Both the position numbers and the translations under genes were made by a program. A stretch of DNA of 64,000 nt, from NCBI GenBank assembly GCA_037833965.1, contig AP031352.1, forward strand, positions 5,312,501 to 5,376,500, written 5' to 3'. Positions 1 through 12,100 of the stretch are shown here, one piece after another. How positions within the stretch are numbered: position 1 is the stretch's first letter; each line of letters starts with the position of its first letter. Under the pieces are notes generated by a model that saw only the letters and a program-made list of their open reading frames with translations, did no database searches and was not told the DNA's origin. This DNA comes from Marchantia polymorpha subsp. ruderalis (taxonomy: Eukaryota > Streptophyta > Marchantiopsida > Marchantiales > Marchantiaceae).

Positions 1-500
1 AACATAAAGGGCTTCTGAATCATTCAACGTTCTGTGAGCTGGTGGCGATTCGAGCTAAGAATCTCGACGTAGCAACTTTTCCGCTGCATGGTCCAGGAGA
101 GGCTAGACAGGTTGTTCCAGCAACCTTCCCCACTAGCTCTGGCTCTTTCATCATCAAGCCTAGAGTGGTAGGCGCCATGGAAAGCTAAGAGCAACATTCT
201 AAGACGCCAATACTCCATAGCGCACCTTTCGGAGCTCTTCATTGTCTGCGAAGGGTGAGTGGGTCCAGCAACTATGAGGCTGGTTTTGGCCACCGCCGGA
301 ATAAAGTGAACAAGTTTGAGCTGAGAGGTTCTCTCTGGGGCTTGTTCGATCTCAGTCGGTAGGTTCGTAGCCGATTCACGTGCGCGAAGTCCCCACATTT
401 CACTCTGCTCTTGGACGGATTTTTCAGAATGGAAATATGTACTACTGCAGCCAAATCATCATAAGCCAATATCCAAGTTAAACGTCACACAAACCACATG
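1..500. other. Unassigned edge region
   Basis: The minus strand is open for about 125 codons between 24 and 398, but the translation matches nothing I recognise. A second minus frame is open at 272-469. The base composition is more balanced than in the AT-rich DNA that follows at 500-1,000, so this could be the end of a gene lying outside the window. No start, splice chain or motif could be supported. Confidence 0.25.
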
Positions 501-3056
501 AGCACTCCAATAGACATCGCCTAAAGTAAAGTCCCTGTCACGAAACTAGCCGTAATGAGTAGAATCCTGAAAATATCAATAATAAATATATTGACACACA
601 TATCATATAGGATGGTCTAAGTTTTATTTTAAATCTACATCTTTATTGATGTATTTCTTACTCTGATAATCAATCTAATAAATCAATCAATTTGCTAAAC
701 ATTGGAAACTGATTGGAATAGATTTTGGAGAGCGAAATATGTATTTAATTAATTATATCAAAATAAGAAATATCGATCTAACATTTTTTGTGTTAAATTG
801 TCATATGATATCTAAATTTATGTATTTTTTACATATTTATCATTAGTTCCAATAATTTTCGAATTATTAGAGTATCAACATCATTGTGGAATGGTATATA
901 TATCATTTAGTACAATGATGAATCATATTTTCATGTTTACAATCCATCTCAAATTGTGTTTGACATGTTTTTTTTTGAAAAGACAATAATACATAGATAA
1001 ACCAAACTTACTTCATTTAAGACATAGCCACTCTTCCTTTAACACTGTATCCAAGTTACAAACTTCTCACTTGATAATCCAAGTTCGCCGTGCACGTCCT
1101 TGCTAACATTTTGTTCTCACTTGGCTGTATTCAGGTGAGAAATCAGCACTGTATGCTTCCCATAGTTTTGGCACCGGTGTATCATGTATTTAAGAAACCT
1201 CTAACATTACGAATGCTCGTGCAATTTAAATACAATATAATATATATACAATATATATATGGTTGTGATGAAATCAATAAACTCCTCGAAAGGAGAATCA
1301 TTCAATTCCTTGTACACATTCCTTACTCCACTTTCTAACTTCCATCACTATATCATTCATACACCCTTAGGTTTTCTTTCTTCATTTACCTCGATTGCAG
1401 AGATACTAATAGTGGCATTTATCGAAGAAATCCAACAGTATTTGAATCGCTCAGAGTCAAAGACTTTCAGTTGGAAGAAGTAATTAGTGACCATAAATCA
1501 GAAAATTACTCCATGATTCACCGAATGTGCAAAACATATCTTTCATGTGTTGCTTTTCCTATCATACATCTACTTGTGATCCTGAAGGAGATGTCGGCAC
1601 AACGGCCAAGAAATCTTGGATCTTCTCGGCGTTATTCTCTACTTTCTTTTGTATCCTCAATATTGTGTACTCCTTTCTTCACCCCAACTGAGCAGGTCGT
1701 TTTCTCCTTATGTTCCCCTTTGTAATCCCCCTATCCACGACACGGAATCTCAATTTTTGTTTTCTGCGTCTTGACCTCTGTCTGTCTCTAAACACTCCCG
1801 ACCTCTGATCTCGACAACTCTGGGAGCTTCCATGTAAACATTAGTCATAGATTGGAAATTCCTATTCTAAAAATCTTCATGTATCAAGGTTTATGAGTTT
1901 TTCTTTTGCGGACCAACAAGAGTAGTGCTTAGACGCAGGTAAAGAGACCCATTTGCCCTACATCTTAACCAAAGTTGGGCCATGCCCATAAGTGTTTCTT
2001 ACCAAAAATGACAAAACTTCAAAACCTTCAGCACGTCGTACATTCGCCTTTGTACTTGCGCTTTCTGAAGTTGTCTTCAAACGCAGTTTGAATTCGCCGT
2101 TGTATCTTTGCAACGATTTGTACATCAGGTCAGATACGTCATATTTATTACCCACAGATTTTTTCTCAAATGAGTAGGTGGCAACTTCTAAGATCACGCA
2201 GTATACTCCTCACAGTGTTAGTTGTCCTTCTAGTTGGATCTGGATCAGAAATGCTGAAGTCTCTGAGGTGAGATTCGAACAGATTCTTCACATCCTCTTC
2301 ATTACCACGATCGATCCAGTTTTCAGGTTGTTTGATCACAAAGTTCAGCTTGTTCTCTTGTGCGAGTTGTCGTTTCAAAATGATTTTCTCATGTTAGGCA
2401 GACTTCATATATTGATCAACCGTTGCAACATTCTCTGCGCATTGATAAAAAAAAATAGCAATCAAGTGCTGGAAGTAATTATTAGTTGCAGCATCAACAT
2501 GTGTTCAGGCTTATGACTCCTGGTCCGGCGCCGTGTCCCTAGAGCTATGTCCTATACTGTGGAGTTCCCACGTTGGGATTGGGCAAGTTTCTACTTTGGT
2601 TACCGAAATCTGATATGGTATGTCTTGTGTACAACGGAGGTCCTGAGATCCTCCAGGGCGGAATCCTCTGTGCACTAAAAAGATATTCTCAACTTAGCAA
2701 CAGATGTCCCAACGATGCAATATTGGAAAAATGTCTTAGGATCACCTCGCAACACCGGCTACTTACAAGAAAGGCTGTCAGTCTTTTCATTTCTATTGCT
2801 TTTACTAGGCCAAGGAACATAGATGTTGATTGACTGAATGTACCTCTTACCTGCATGAAATCTTCAACAAATGTACATGCACGGAACGCCAACACTTTAC
2901 TTTGATATCTCCGATCCCAAACTTGGCGGTGAATGTACACATTCACAAGCCCATTCTCTGAACTTCGGCCAGGTTTTTCGATGCATTCAATTCCTATTTA
3001 CAGAACCCACTCCAATCTCGATACGGCACTCAAACACACTGGCGTGCTACATAAAC
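501..3056. other. Intergenic, no supported gene
   Basis: AT-rich from 500 to about 1,000, more mixed afterwards. Short minus-strand stretches at 1,958-2,197, 2,166-2,378 and 2,689-2,946 read like protein and end near GT donors such as the one after 2,861. I could not join them in phase. They may be exons of the same unrecognised minus-strand gene as the exon at 3,057-3,276, or decayed sequence. Confidence 0.3.
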
Positions 3057-3276
3057 CTGCACGAGCAGTTCCATCACAGTTTCATGAGAAACCTCATGCA
3101 ATGAGGAAGCTTTAACTGCAAGTTCAAGACAATTTAGATGATGCAGAGCAGCAGCCTGACAGTGGAACAAGGTAGAATAAACGTCGCTAATCGCCTTGCT
3201 TATTTTTTCATCTGCTATGTGATACATAGTGACATGATAACGAATGGATTTGCCAGATTCAATGTCGAAGGAGACC
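3057..3276 (-). CDS. Candidate internal exon of an unrecognised gene
   Basis: A 220-nt minus-strand stretch with a TAG acceptor at its high-coordinate side and a CAG|GTTTATG donor at its low side. It is open in one frame for 73 codons. The translation starts VSFDIESGKSIRYHVTMYHI and continues as a likely helical segment rich in Leu, Ala and His. The frame is closed by a stop just outside the acceptor, as expected for an exon. I do not recognise the family. The neighbouring stretches at 2.2-2.9 kb could be further exons, but phases could not be made to agree. It lies downstream of the C2-like gene on the same strand, beyond that gene's stop codon. Confidence 0.35.
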
Positions 3277-5320
3277 CTACATGATCAAAACAGAGAGGAG
3301 GTAGCTAGTGAGGACATGTGGATTGCCCACAACAGCAGAGTGACAAGTGCAGAAAGTGTACCAAGTGCAAATCACCGAGTAGAAGATCAAGTTGCTACAG
3401 TTGAAGAGATCCATGTTTCAGAAATAGAATTGACATGAACTCTTTTCAGGCTTTCTTCCCGAAGAAAGCTCAAGTACATTTTTATCACATCCAGCTGATA
3501 GATCATACTGTACTGACTCACACCAACTTCATGACAAAGGGGGGAATTTGTAGGGTAGCAGAGCAGTGATGTAATTCCACTTATTGGCCGTCCTTTCTAA
3601 GAATTTCTTGACGGATATGAAAGAGAAGCGTTGTCTCTAAGGCATGGTAGAATAGGACACCAGTAAAGGAGCAGGGCATATTGACATAACCGACTCCCCG
3701 CAAAATAATTTAATATATGACAACAAATTACGATTCCAGGACCAGGCAAAACAATTACATTCATGAACAGGTTCTTCTTCTCGGGTTTCCAATCATCCAG
3801 TGATAGCAACTAGAATTCAGAGACAAAGAGAACCATGAGCACTGCCCTTGTGCACTATCCATGCACCGCAAATCATCACATGCTCAAACCTGTTTTTTAA
3901 AGGCTACTGCAGGTCCATAGCTCTTCAAACGGTCTTGTCGATGAAAATGAAAAGAATTGAACCTTTTATAAGTGCGCCAACTCCAGAAAAAATATTTCAG
4001 TAAAAGCATCATACTACGTCTATGGTACGATGTTTTTAAGTTCGACGAAAACAGACGGATAACACGAACTTCAGAGCCAGAGGAGGAGGGAGACCTTTGT
4101 TATAAAAAGTAATGAAGATAGTTCACCCCTGTCATACGACATTAAAGAAGACTGCTAGCTAAGTACCAGGGGCGTGGGAATATGAGCAAGTTGAAGACCA
4201 TCAATGTGAAGGTAAACAGCCCAAAGGTAATATATTCATGAAAGCAGAGAAGATTGATGGTATCATAAGAATTTAAGACCTTATCCAGAAGTCGGTGCCG
4301 GGAATTCAAAGCCTTGATGCTAGTCCCCTTGTGCACAGACCAGGGAAGCGCTAATCCCCGTGTGCACAGCGGTAATCGAACTCCCGAGAGAAAACGAATG
4401 AATGAAAAGCTTTTAACGTCCACCACAACCCCCATGAACCATGGGACAAACACTGCGATAGAGAGATATAGCGGACAGCACGACGGAGCGGAGAGAAGAA
4501 GTTAGAGATGCACATGACGACGAAGAGAAGAGACGTTAGAAACCGACGATAACATGACAACAAAAGTTAAATCAGTAATCTCTATACAAGCCAAATGAAC
4601 ATATCTGGTTGGTCACACTCTGTCAAACAGACACCACTGTGAGAAGTTACTGAGAGCGAGAAGAACATAACGTACATCACGAGAAACTTCATCTGTATTC
4701 TAATTTGGTGAATTAATCCTGCTGTCATAGAAGGCCAAGCAGGATACAAGTGCAGACAAGGCAATTCTAGATTGTTAGAGAGCTACAGATTGACCCCTAG
4801 ACTCTACTCAACAAGAAACCACAGAGAGAAATTGGACACTTGATATTGATATATTGTTTATTTATGTACAGGAACCCACAAAGGGCCAGAGAAGAAACAC
4901 TTTGCACCACATGCAGTTGGAGAGGCTGAGGGGGGGCCGACTGGCTACTGACATGATGATCCAGCACCTCCGTCTTGCTCTTATGTCTACACTCTAGGAT
5001 ATGCATCCATCTAGAATTTGATAAGTTGTATGATTGCTGTGTAGGCTGTTAGAGTCGTAACCGTCCATCTCGAGATTGACACGACAACAGTTATCCAGCG
5101 GAAGAAGCTTAGACCGACCACTCTATCCAACTTACTCCACCTATTCCAGTCTCACGCTGCACTAAGAAGTTAGCCTTCTTCCCACGACGAAGAGCTTGAT
5201 ATCACATTTTGTAGCTTATCCTCAAAGATAAGCAATCACAAGCAAGTTCTCATCGCAGTACTGACAACTTCTATTTTTGCACGGATAGAGTCTTCTCATG
5301 TCATCTAATTCAGTTGTGCG
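3277..5320. other. Intergenic / possible 3' region of the C2-like gene
   Basis: No convincing exon was found. The plus-strand ORF at 3,244-3,438 (64 codons) overlaps the acceptor side of the candidate minus-strand exon and looks incidental. The part just below 5,321 probably includes the 3' untranslated region of the minus-strand gene that stops there. Confidence 0.3.
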
Positions 5321-8300
5321 TCAATTCTTTGCGCCAGTGTCTTCTCGTAGTCCAGCCTTGGTGCCTCTCAGCATCTTCCTCCATCGTAGGACCTCCTCTT
5401 GGCTCTCATTGCCTCCGTAACCTTCTACGGTAGTCCTAGACCCACCTCTTTGCTCATTACTCTCAAAACTTCTGGGCTCATTAGGAGCGACCAGCCCTCT
5501 CAATTCCACGGGAACTACCTGTGCATTGAGGTTGCCTAAAGGATACTCTCTAGCTACAAGGTTGCTGTAGCCTTTACTACCCTTGTCTTTAGCAGTTCTG
5601 TCACTAGGATACTCCGTTTCCGTCGTTACGGGAGAATCCGTGCCGGTTTGCTCATCACAGTCTGACCGAAGGGCAATCTTGTTTCTGAGGTTAATATCCA
5701 GAAATTGGTCAGGTGGGCTAAATTTCTTATCCGGAAGCAGAGGATTTTGAGCTGGTTGGTACTGCGCTGATCTGCGGCTCTGGAGCCCCCCCATCAAGTC
5801 GTTCGGGTTCCTCATCCCAGAAATGACGGTCTCCTTCCATGCTTCCATCTGCTGCATCCGGGTTTGGACTATTATTAAGAAGAATTCCAAGTCTTGAACT
5901 TGAAAGAGTGGAATCTAGGAAGTATACATCAATGGGAAGAATCAAAATAGCTTGGAAGACTTCTAGAACCTACCCACTGGCAAGTTCTTTCTCGCGACCC
6001 ACCCAAATTCTAATCGCTATCCTGAAGGATGATGCACATCCAGCAGAGGTTTCCTAGAGGATATGCCTAACGGAGCAGTGTCCTGCAAAGCATGATGCCT
6101 GCCACTGTAGTGAAGCACTATATTGCCTATGAAGTCTGCCACTTCGGCTATGGTACTAGGACATTGTTCATCAGACGAAAAGACTAATCTCTGTTAGGCC
6201 AAAAGTAGTTGACAAGAATGATGGAAATATGGACGGAGGGAGATTGAACGGAGGATTGCTAGTATTCGGGTGAATGTACACGCCAGGGTGAAATGCACAA
6301 GATGGGAGAGGTGGGCACCCCACCGCAGAGCGCAATCAATCTACATTAGTGTGATTCTCCATATTGTTCTTAGGTTTAGCAGCAAGCAATTTGAATTCTC
6401 TCTTCATCAGATCTGTCAACTGTTCGATCAGGAATTTCAAGACTTGCAGTACCAAAATGCGCCACTACGAAAGCGATATGGAGTGAATTTGGACTAGCAT
6501 GCAAAGTTACGAGGTTCATGGGATCCAGCCCTTCCCAATTTCTTTGAGCAAGGAAAGTTCTTCAATCGAAGGACAAGCCAAACATATGAGCAATCAGAAG
6601 CAGGGCAGCACACTCAGCTGTAGTATAGACGACAGTACGTAAAAGCAGGCAGCCCGCGCTGATACAATTCAATTTCCACCACAAGGAAAAGTTTCGAAGA
6701 CCTACCTGCTTAATATCTGCCCAATTCTCACTCCCTGTTGGAGTTCTCTCTCGCTTGAAACCCAAGGATCCAACTTTGGCTCCTAGCATGAAAGATACTC
6801 CTGCTATCAACAACACACCAAGAACATTCCGAATAACAGCTGTAACACTCCTCTTCGGAGTGGGGTTGGAAACTTTTACGTCTTCTCTTTCGCCACTGGT
6901 ACTCCTTGATCTAGCACCATTCAGCGGGCGGGTTTCTTCGCAATACGGAGAATTTGGAAAGGATTCAATCCCATGTGAATCAGGTGTCGAGCAGGCAGAA
7001 CAAACAACACAGTTATTGCAATTCGAGCTGGTTGACGCGTGCCCGTGGTTTCTTCCATGAGCCTTCTCTGTAGAACTCTCAACGCTTTCTGCAGAGTCAA
7101 TTTTCAAGAAGTGAATCAACATTACCGAGCGTGATAAATAAGTGGACTCATTAGCAATTGTCTATCTTATCTCGAGCCCTGACTGAGCGTTGCTAGCAGT
7201 AATGATAGAGATTCATCAATAGGAAACGCGAGTTGCCCAAAAGAAAATCACAATACCGAGGCAAATTTTCTAGCATCAACTCACTGACTGAATTAAGCCA
7301 GGTGGGCCGATCTTAATATGTGGTAGTTCAATAATTTTTAATGGCTGAAAAGTACACTCTAATGCTCAGCATCCATGCATCGAACAGAATGTGTTAAGTC
7401 AAGTTGCCAACCGTTGGTCCCACAGCTCAGATTGATGCAAACACATACTGTGACAATAGTTTCTTGCTTTCCCTCACCTGCACCACTGCTGTAGGATGAC
7501 GATGAAGAAGATTCAGAGTGGGGTTCCGTCTTTAGTCCCAAGAGGTTCTCTTCGGTGAATGTGACCACCTAATTATCCATAAAAGTTCCAATTCATGCTT
7601 CAGTAATCGAAGGTTATTCGAAAGTATGAACAAATAGAATAAGCTTAAGTAGGCTTTCTGCTGGTCGATATAAAGCAGAAAATGTGGAGCGAGACGCTAA
7701 TTCCTGAGCACCATATCAGCATGATTTTGTGAGAACATGGTTCATCTGGTCAAGTCTAGCAAAAGAAATCGTCACCTCCGCCAGGTCCTTTTCGGGAGAA
7801 GGACCTATCACAGGTAATACATCACAATCTTCAGTTTTGGATCTCAGAAGAATCAGAGAGTTTTTGGTGAAAGGTGCGCCGTGCTTTTCGACTAATGGTT
7901 GGGAGCAGACGGAAGCAGCTTGTAACGCGTATAGGCGCTGCTGCATGGTAACACCAGCAGCAAAAAAAATAGCTGCTTGCAAATCAGATTTACTCAGTGG
8001 AGTGGAATCCCTTTCCCGCCTATATTGTCCTGCACGTGAGAGCGGCGTTACGTGAGTGTAAAGCTCGACAGCAACTAAAGAAACTTTCACAAATCGTCTT
8101 CTTTGATAAAGAAAAAAGCAGAGAATAGAGAATTTTGGAGTTGCGGGACAGAAACAATGAAAAATCAAGCTACAGGAAGCGACTGACGTACCAAAGACCG
8201 ACTTTGATCGTGCGTACTCTGCGACGAACTTTTGTAACTTCGAATTGAGGCCAAGAAGATCGCCTTCCAAATCCTTCAAGAGGTGAATCTGAAAGGCAAC

Positions 8301-9718
8301 GATCTGAACTGAGTTTCGGAAGAAAAATATGGATAATAAATGGGTCAAAGGAAATTGTTCGTAATATTGATTCGGGAATAGATTACAGACCTCTGATTTT
8401 GATTGTATGCATAGAGTCTTCGCCTGGAAGAGGAAAAACCACCAATACAGTCTTCGTAAGCTCGAGCTGTATTTGACTGGATTAACAAATTTGAATCGCT
8501 ACAGAAAAGACAAAAATGTTGAGTGAACCATCCGTGTTTCATATTTCCCAAGTTAGTGAAGACTGTAGTTCAGATGAAATTGGAGATACGGAAGTCATGT
8601 CAGCTACCTCTACTTGCAATTAGCGATAAGCAAGAAGTACGTGAAAAATTTATGGGTACACAGAACAGGAGAAGTAGGAATAACAAACGAATTGAAGAAG
8701 CATCCCGGTCATAATTGAAAGGTCGAACAGCAGGAAGTCATGAGAAAATAAATTCAAAAGTCATATGCTACCCAGTTCAGGTTCTATCATGGTATGTTGG
8801 TACCTGATACAAAGTCTGATCCAATGTGCCATTCTCCTGTCGACGAATCTCATCCGGGTTGATCTGTGTTGATCCAAACTCCGACCCAGGAAGAAGATGT
8901 TTAACCTCAGATTCTTCTGGAATGCGGTGTGAGTCGCTGTAATCCCACCGAAGAAGAACATGAGCCTTCACGCTACTTGGAAAGGTGCAATTTCACTCAA
9001 AAGAATTCGTCATTTCGTTTCCTTTCTACTGTACCTGTGTGGGAAGCTGTCAGAGAGGAAGGTCTCCAAGTCCAAGTCGGGATCCTCTTCAGGGGGAGGA
9101 AATGTACAACGCACCACGATCTGCGCAGCAGCCATCAAAAAATCAGATCATATACACCATGAACTTTCGTGGGGCTTAGTCCTCAGAATGCAACGGACTG
9201 TCATGCTGCATCAGTACGATCCGTCATTGAACAATCTCTACGTCGATGGTACTAGCAATGATAGCATACAACGACATATGCTATAATCCGAAAGGTATCT
9301 TTGAATACGGTATGTGGTGCCTGCACGTACTCCCTAATCGGGTACTCCCACCACTGTATGAATGCTAGTACCTTCAGCTTTGCGGCGCGATGGCGCGGGC
9401 TGCTCGGAGTTAGCGGGTATTCCAAGTACACTTCTGAATCATGTTCTCCAATGAACTGCAAGAATGTTGAAAAAGTTCATCATTCAGTGGTTCTATCATG
9501 ACAAGTCTCATGTTGATGGAAACCATAACGATACTTACAAAATCGACACAGAAAAGACTCCCATATACGTTCAAATATACAATACAAAAGTCCGAAAGGG
9601 TAAGAGAGAGAGAGAGAGGAGAGGAAAATTCGGAAACAGCAGAAACTGGCGCAACACACTCCTGTTAGTCCACGCTCTGAACGAAGTTTCTAATAGATAA
9701 GTCGAGAGAAGCTGATTC

Positions 9719-9756
<38 letters not shown>

Positions 9757-10662
9757 CTCATTGTCGGGAGTTGTTCAACAATAATTGTTTAACCGGGGGT
9801 TTTACCTCCTTGAGATCAACAGTGACGTGACCCGTCAGTCCATAACTGCACGCCTGTGAGGACAAATTTACTTTGGCATTAGTATGTTAACGTCGCCGAA
9901 GTACTGCAACATGTGTCGAGCCGGACTACTAAAATTTCATCTTCATTCTGAAAGAGCTCATGACACGCTTCACGTCAAGTACAAGCTCTTTAGGAGGTCA
10001 ACGAAGAATATTTTGTTACAAAGATGGAACTCAGAATGCTCAATACCTCGTCTGTTAGGTGATCCCCAAGAAGCGCCCGCGAAGAACATGTGGACAACGA
10101 ATTTTATTTAGCATTGGACCCAATTAAGAAACTTAAATGACGCAGCGGAGACCATAGATTTCACTCTTGTGGAAGCACTGATCGATCATGCTCAATTCGT
10201 GATTTGAAACGACTTCAAGATTGACGATCTTACGTCCTATAACTATTTCTTGACCACTATCGAAGCTTGAATCTGGAAAGAGAGGATTTAAGCGATTATT
10301 GCACAATTCGAGGAATCGAATTTCGCGCGTATCCAGTACCAATTTGGCCACTCACCTACGTAGACATGGAGTTTAGTGACGGTTGCTGAATCGGATGGAT
10401 AGACTTGGTAGTTGAGCTGGTGGTCAATGACACATTCATCTCCCACCACCTCAAATTCACCAATTTCCCGCTGTCCAGTGCCATACAGCGCCGTGAGTTT
10501 CAAACAGCGCTTGGCGAGTCTTCCACTTCCAGCTGGACTTCCAGCCGAAGGAAACGATCTCGACTGGAGAGGAACATTGATCTCCGATATTTTCAGGAAC
10601 GTCACGCAGAAATCATATATCCGAGAAGCGCACTTCAGGGAGTATACAGCATTTCCAATCAT
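5321..10662 (-). CDS. NT-C2-like domain protein with one C-terminal membrane segment (12 exons)
   Basis: Exons in transcript order: 10356-10662, 10214-10272, 9806-9853, 9372-9455, 9035-9120, 8804-8936, 8391-8498, 8192-8288, 7776-8029, 7478-7568, 6706-7088, 5321-5851. All join in phase to 726 residues. The ATG at 10,662 is the first after an in-frame TGA. Residues 1 to about 180 have alternating hydrophobic strands and the segments FCVTFLKISEINVPL, TKLHVYVDSS, GHVTVDLKEF and KLKIVVRCTF. This layout resembles the NT-type C2 (EEIG1/EHBP1) domain, which binds membranes or partners; the match is by eye. Residues about 220-290 are basic and aromatic (RRLYWWFFLF). A Ser/Cys-rich stretch (NCNNCVVCSAC, about 445-455) precedes one hydrophobic segment at about 504-530 (VLGVLLIAGVSFMLGAKVG), then a charged 175-residue tail. 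No signal peptide is evident. The donor of exon 2 (GAA|GTCGTT) is weak. The gene structure is well supported; the function is unknown. Confidence 0.72.
9604..9618. repeat. (GA)n microsatellite
   Basis: A short pure GA run in the third intron region of the C2-like gene, about 100 bases from the CT run at 9,722-9,753. The two are complementary and could pair in the transcript. Confidence 0.8.
9722..9753. repeat. (TC)n microsatellite
   Basis: An uninterrupted TC dinucleotide run of about 32 bases, in the intron between exons 3 and 4 of the C2-like gene. On the coding (minus) strand it is a GA run, so it is not the polypyrimidine tract of an acceptor there. Confidence 0.9.
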
Positions 10663-12100
10663 GTCGAACTTTCATGGAATTCCGCAATTTACAACATTCC
10701 TCCGCCTCTCGGCCCCGTCCGCCTCGTCCAAGTTCTCGTCTTCCAGCCTGCCTCTCGAGTCACAGATCGTCTTCACTCATAGTCCCGAGCCAATCCACGC
10801 ACTCACAGACCTCCGCGGCTCAGAGCAAGCTCGGCCGGACGCACGCACGCACGCAAGCAACCAAGCAATCACGCAGTCGACGACGAACCAATCAATGCAA
10901 AACCAAACAAACAACAAGAAGATCGATCCACATGAAAAGAAGAAGCGCGCGATCGAGCGATCGATCGGCCGCCGACGAGGGGCTGCAATCGAACTAAGGC
11001 TCGCCCACACAATTAAAAATCGGCCAAAGTCCTCCTGCGTGGTTTAAAACAAACCACCCCCAAGCCGCGCCGAATGTCAAACCTCCCCATCCCGCTCACA
11101 TTCACAGATTCCTTCTCCTCACGAGCAGCACGAAGCGCCATGATCCTGCTTTCTTGCCTGCTCCTTCTATGCACCTTTCCCCACAGTGGCGCACTCCGCA
11201 ATTCCTCATCAAGCAATTGCTCCGCCGTGCCATTCCTTGCTGCGCCCGGCCTCCAGTCGCGCCCAGTTCCCCAACTCCGGGCGCGGGGCTCCTCCCCGCT
11301 CCCCCCGCTCCCGTCGCCCGCGGCCTTCTTTCGCCGCCCGTGTCGTGCGCCAGGGCCGCGCTCCGGACCGGACCGGAGGCAGAGACGGCCGGAGCGCTGA
11401 ACGTATTTGCGATTATCCGCCGTATCTCGGACATCCGACGATTCGGACGAGGAGATGCGAGGACGCGGCTGCCGGAGAGTGAGCACGATGTGCCCCTCTC
11501 CGCGTGCCAGCTCCTGCAAGACGGACATGACTGGACAGCGGGCCAGGCGCCAAGACTCGCGATCCATTCGCGTGATGCCTTCCAGTTCCGTCAATATGCC
11601 GTATATATGTTTCCGTCGACTCCACTCTCGGCTCTTCGCCTTCTTTGGCGCCCGGCCCCGCAAGGCTGGTCAGTGGCCGCGACGCAGCAGATGGACCCGG
11701 CGCGTTTGGCAGTTACGATTCTGCGGCCGGGCGCCGGAGGCCGGACTCTTCGCTTTCAGGAGGCTTCACGGGGACCGGAAGTCCGAGCGAGGCCCGAGAA
11801 CAGGTTTGCAGAACAGCCACGGCCATGCACTGCACTACACACGACGCGGTCGGTAAGGCCGAACTTTTCAGAGGAACTCGTTTCCTCGGGGATCAGGCAT
11901 CGGACCAATGGACCGATGGATGGTCGTCGGCACGATGCCTGCCTCCGCCCGGATCCAGAGGAGAACGTAGACCACAACTCGGAACACCGGCACAAACGTT
12001 CACATCGATCCCACAGTAGATCTAATCCCTTATTCCGGCATTCTCCAAATTGTTCCTTCACTAAATTGTCCATTTTCGTACCGTGATTAGCCTCTTTCAC
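10663..12100 (-). promoter_or_regulatory. GC-rich leader/promoter region of the C2-like gene
   Basis: Roughly 10.7-12.0 kb is much richer in G, C and CpG than the DNA on either side. It contains long overlapping open frames on both strands (for example plus 11,154-12,086 and minus 11,013-11,663). These are Arg/Pro/Ser-rich with no recognisable domain, as expected by chance in GC-rich DNA. A minus-strand TATA-like sequence (TATATAC) sits at 11,601-11,607, which would imply a leader of about 900 nt. I read the region as promoter plus 5' untranslated sequence. A divergent plus-strand gene cannot be excluded. Confidence 0.45.

Noticed and set aside
11154-12086. 310-codon plus-strand open frame
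   Set aside because: It lies in CpG-rich DNA with equally long frames on the other strand, is Arg/Pro/Ser-rich, and shows no domain or splice context. It is probably chance within the leader/promoter of the C2-like gene.
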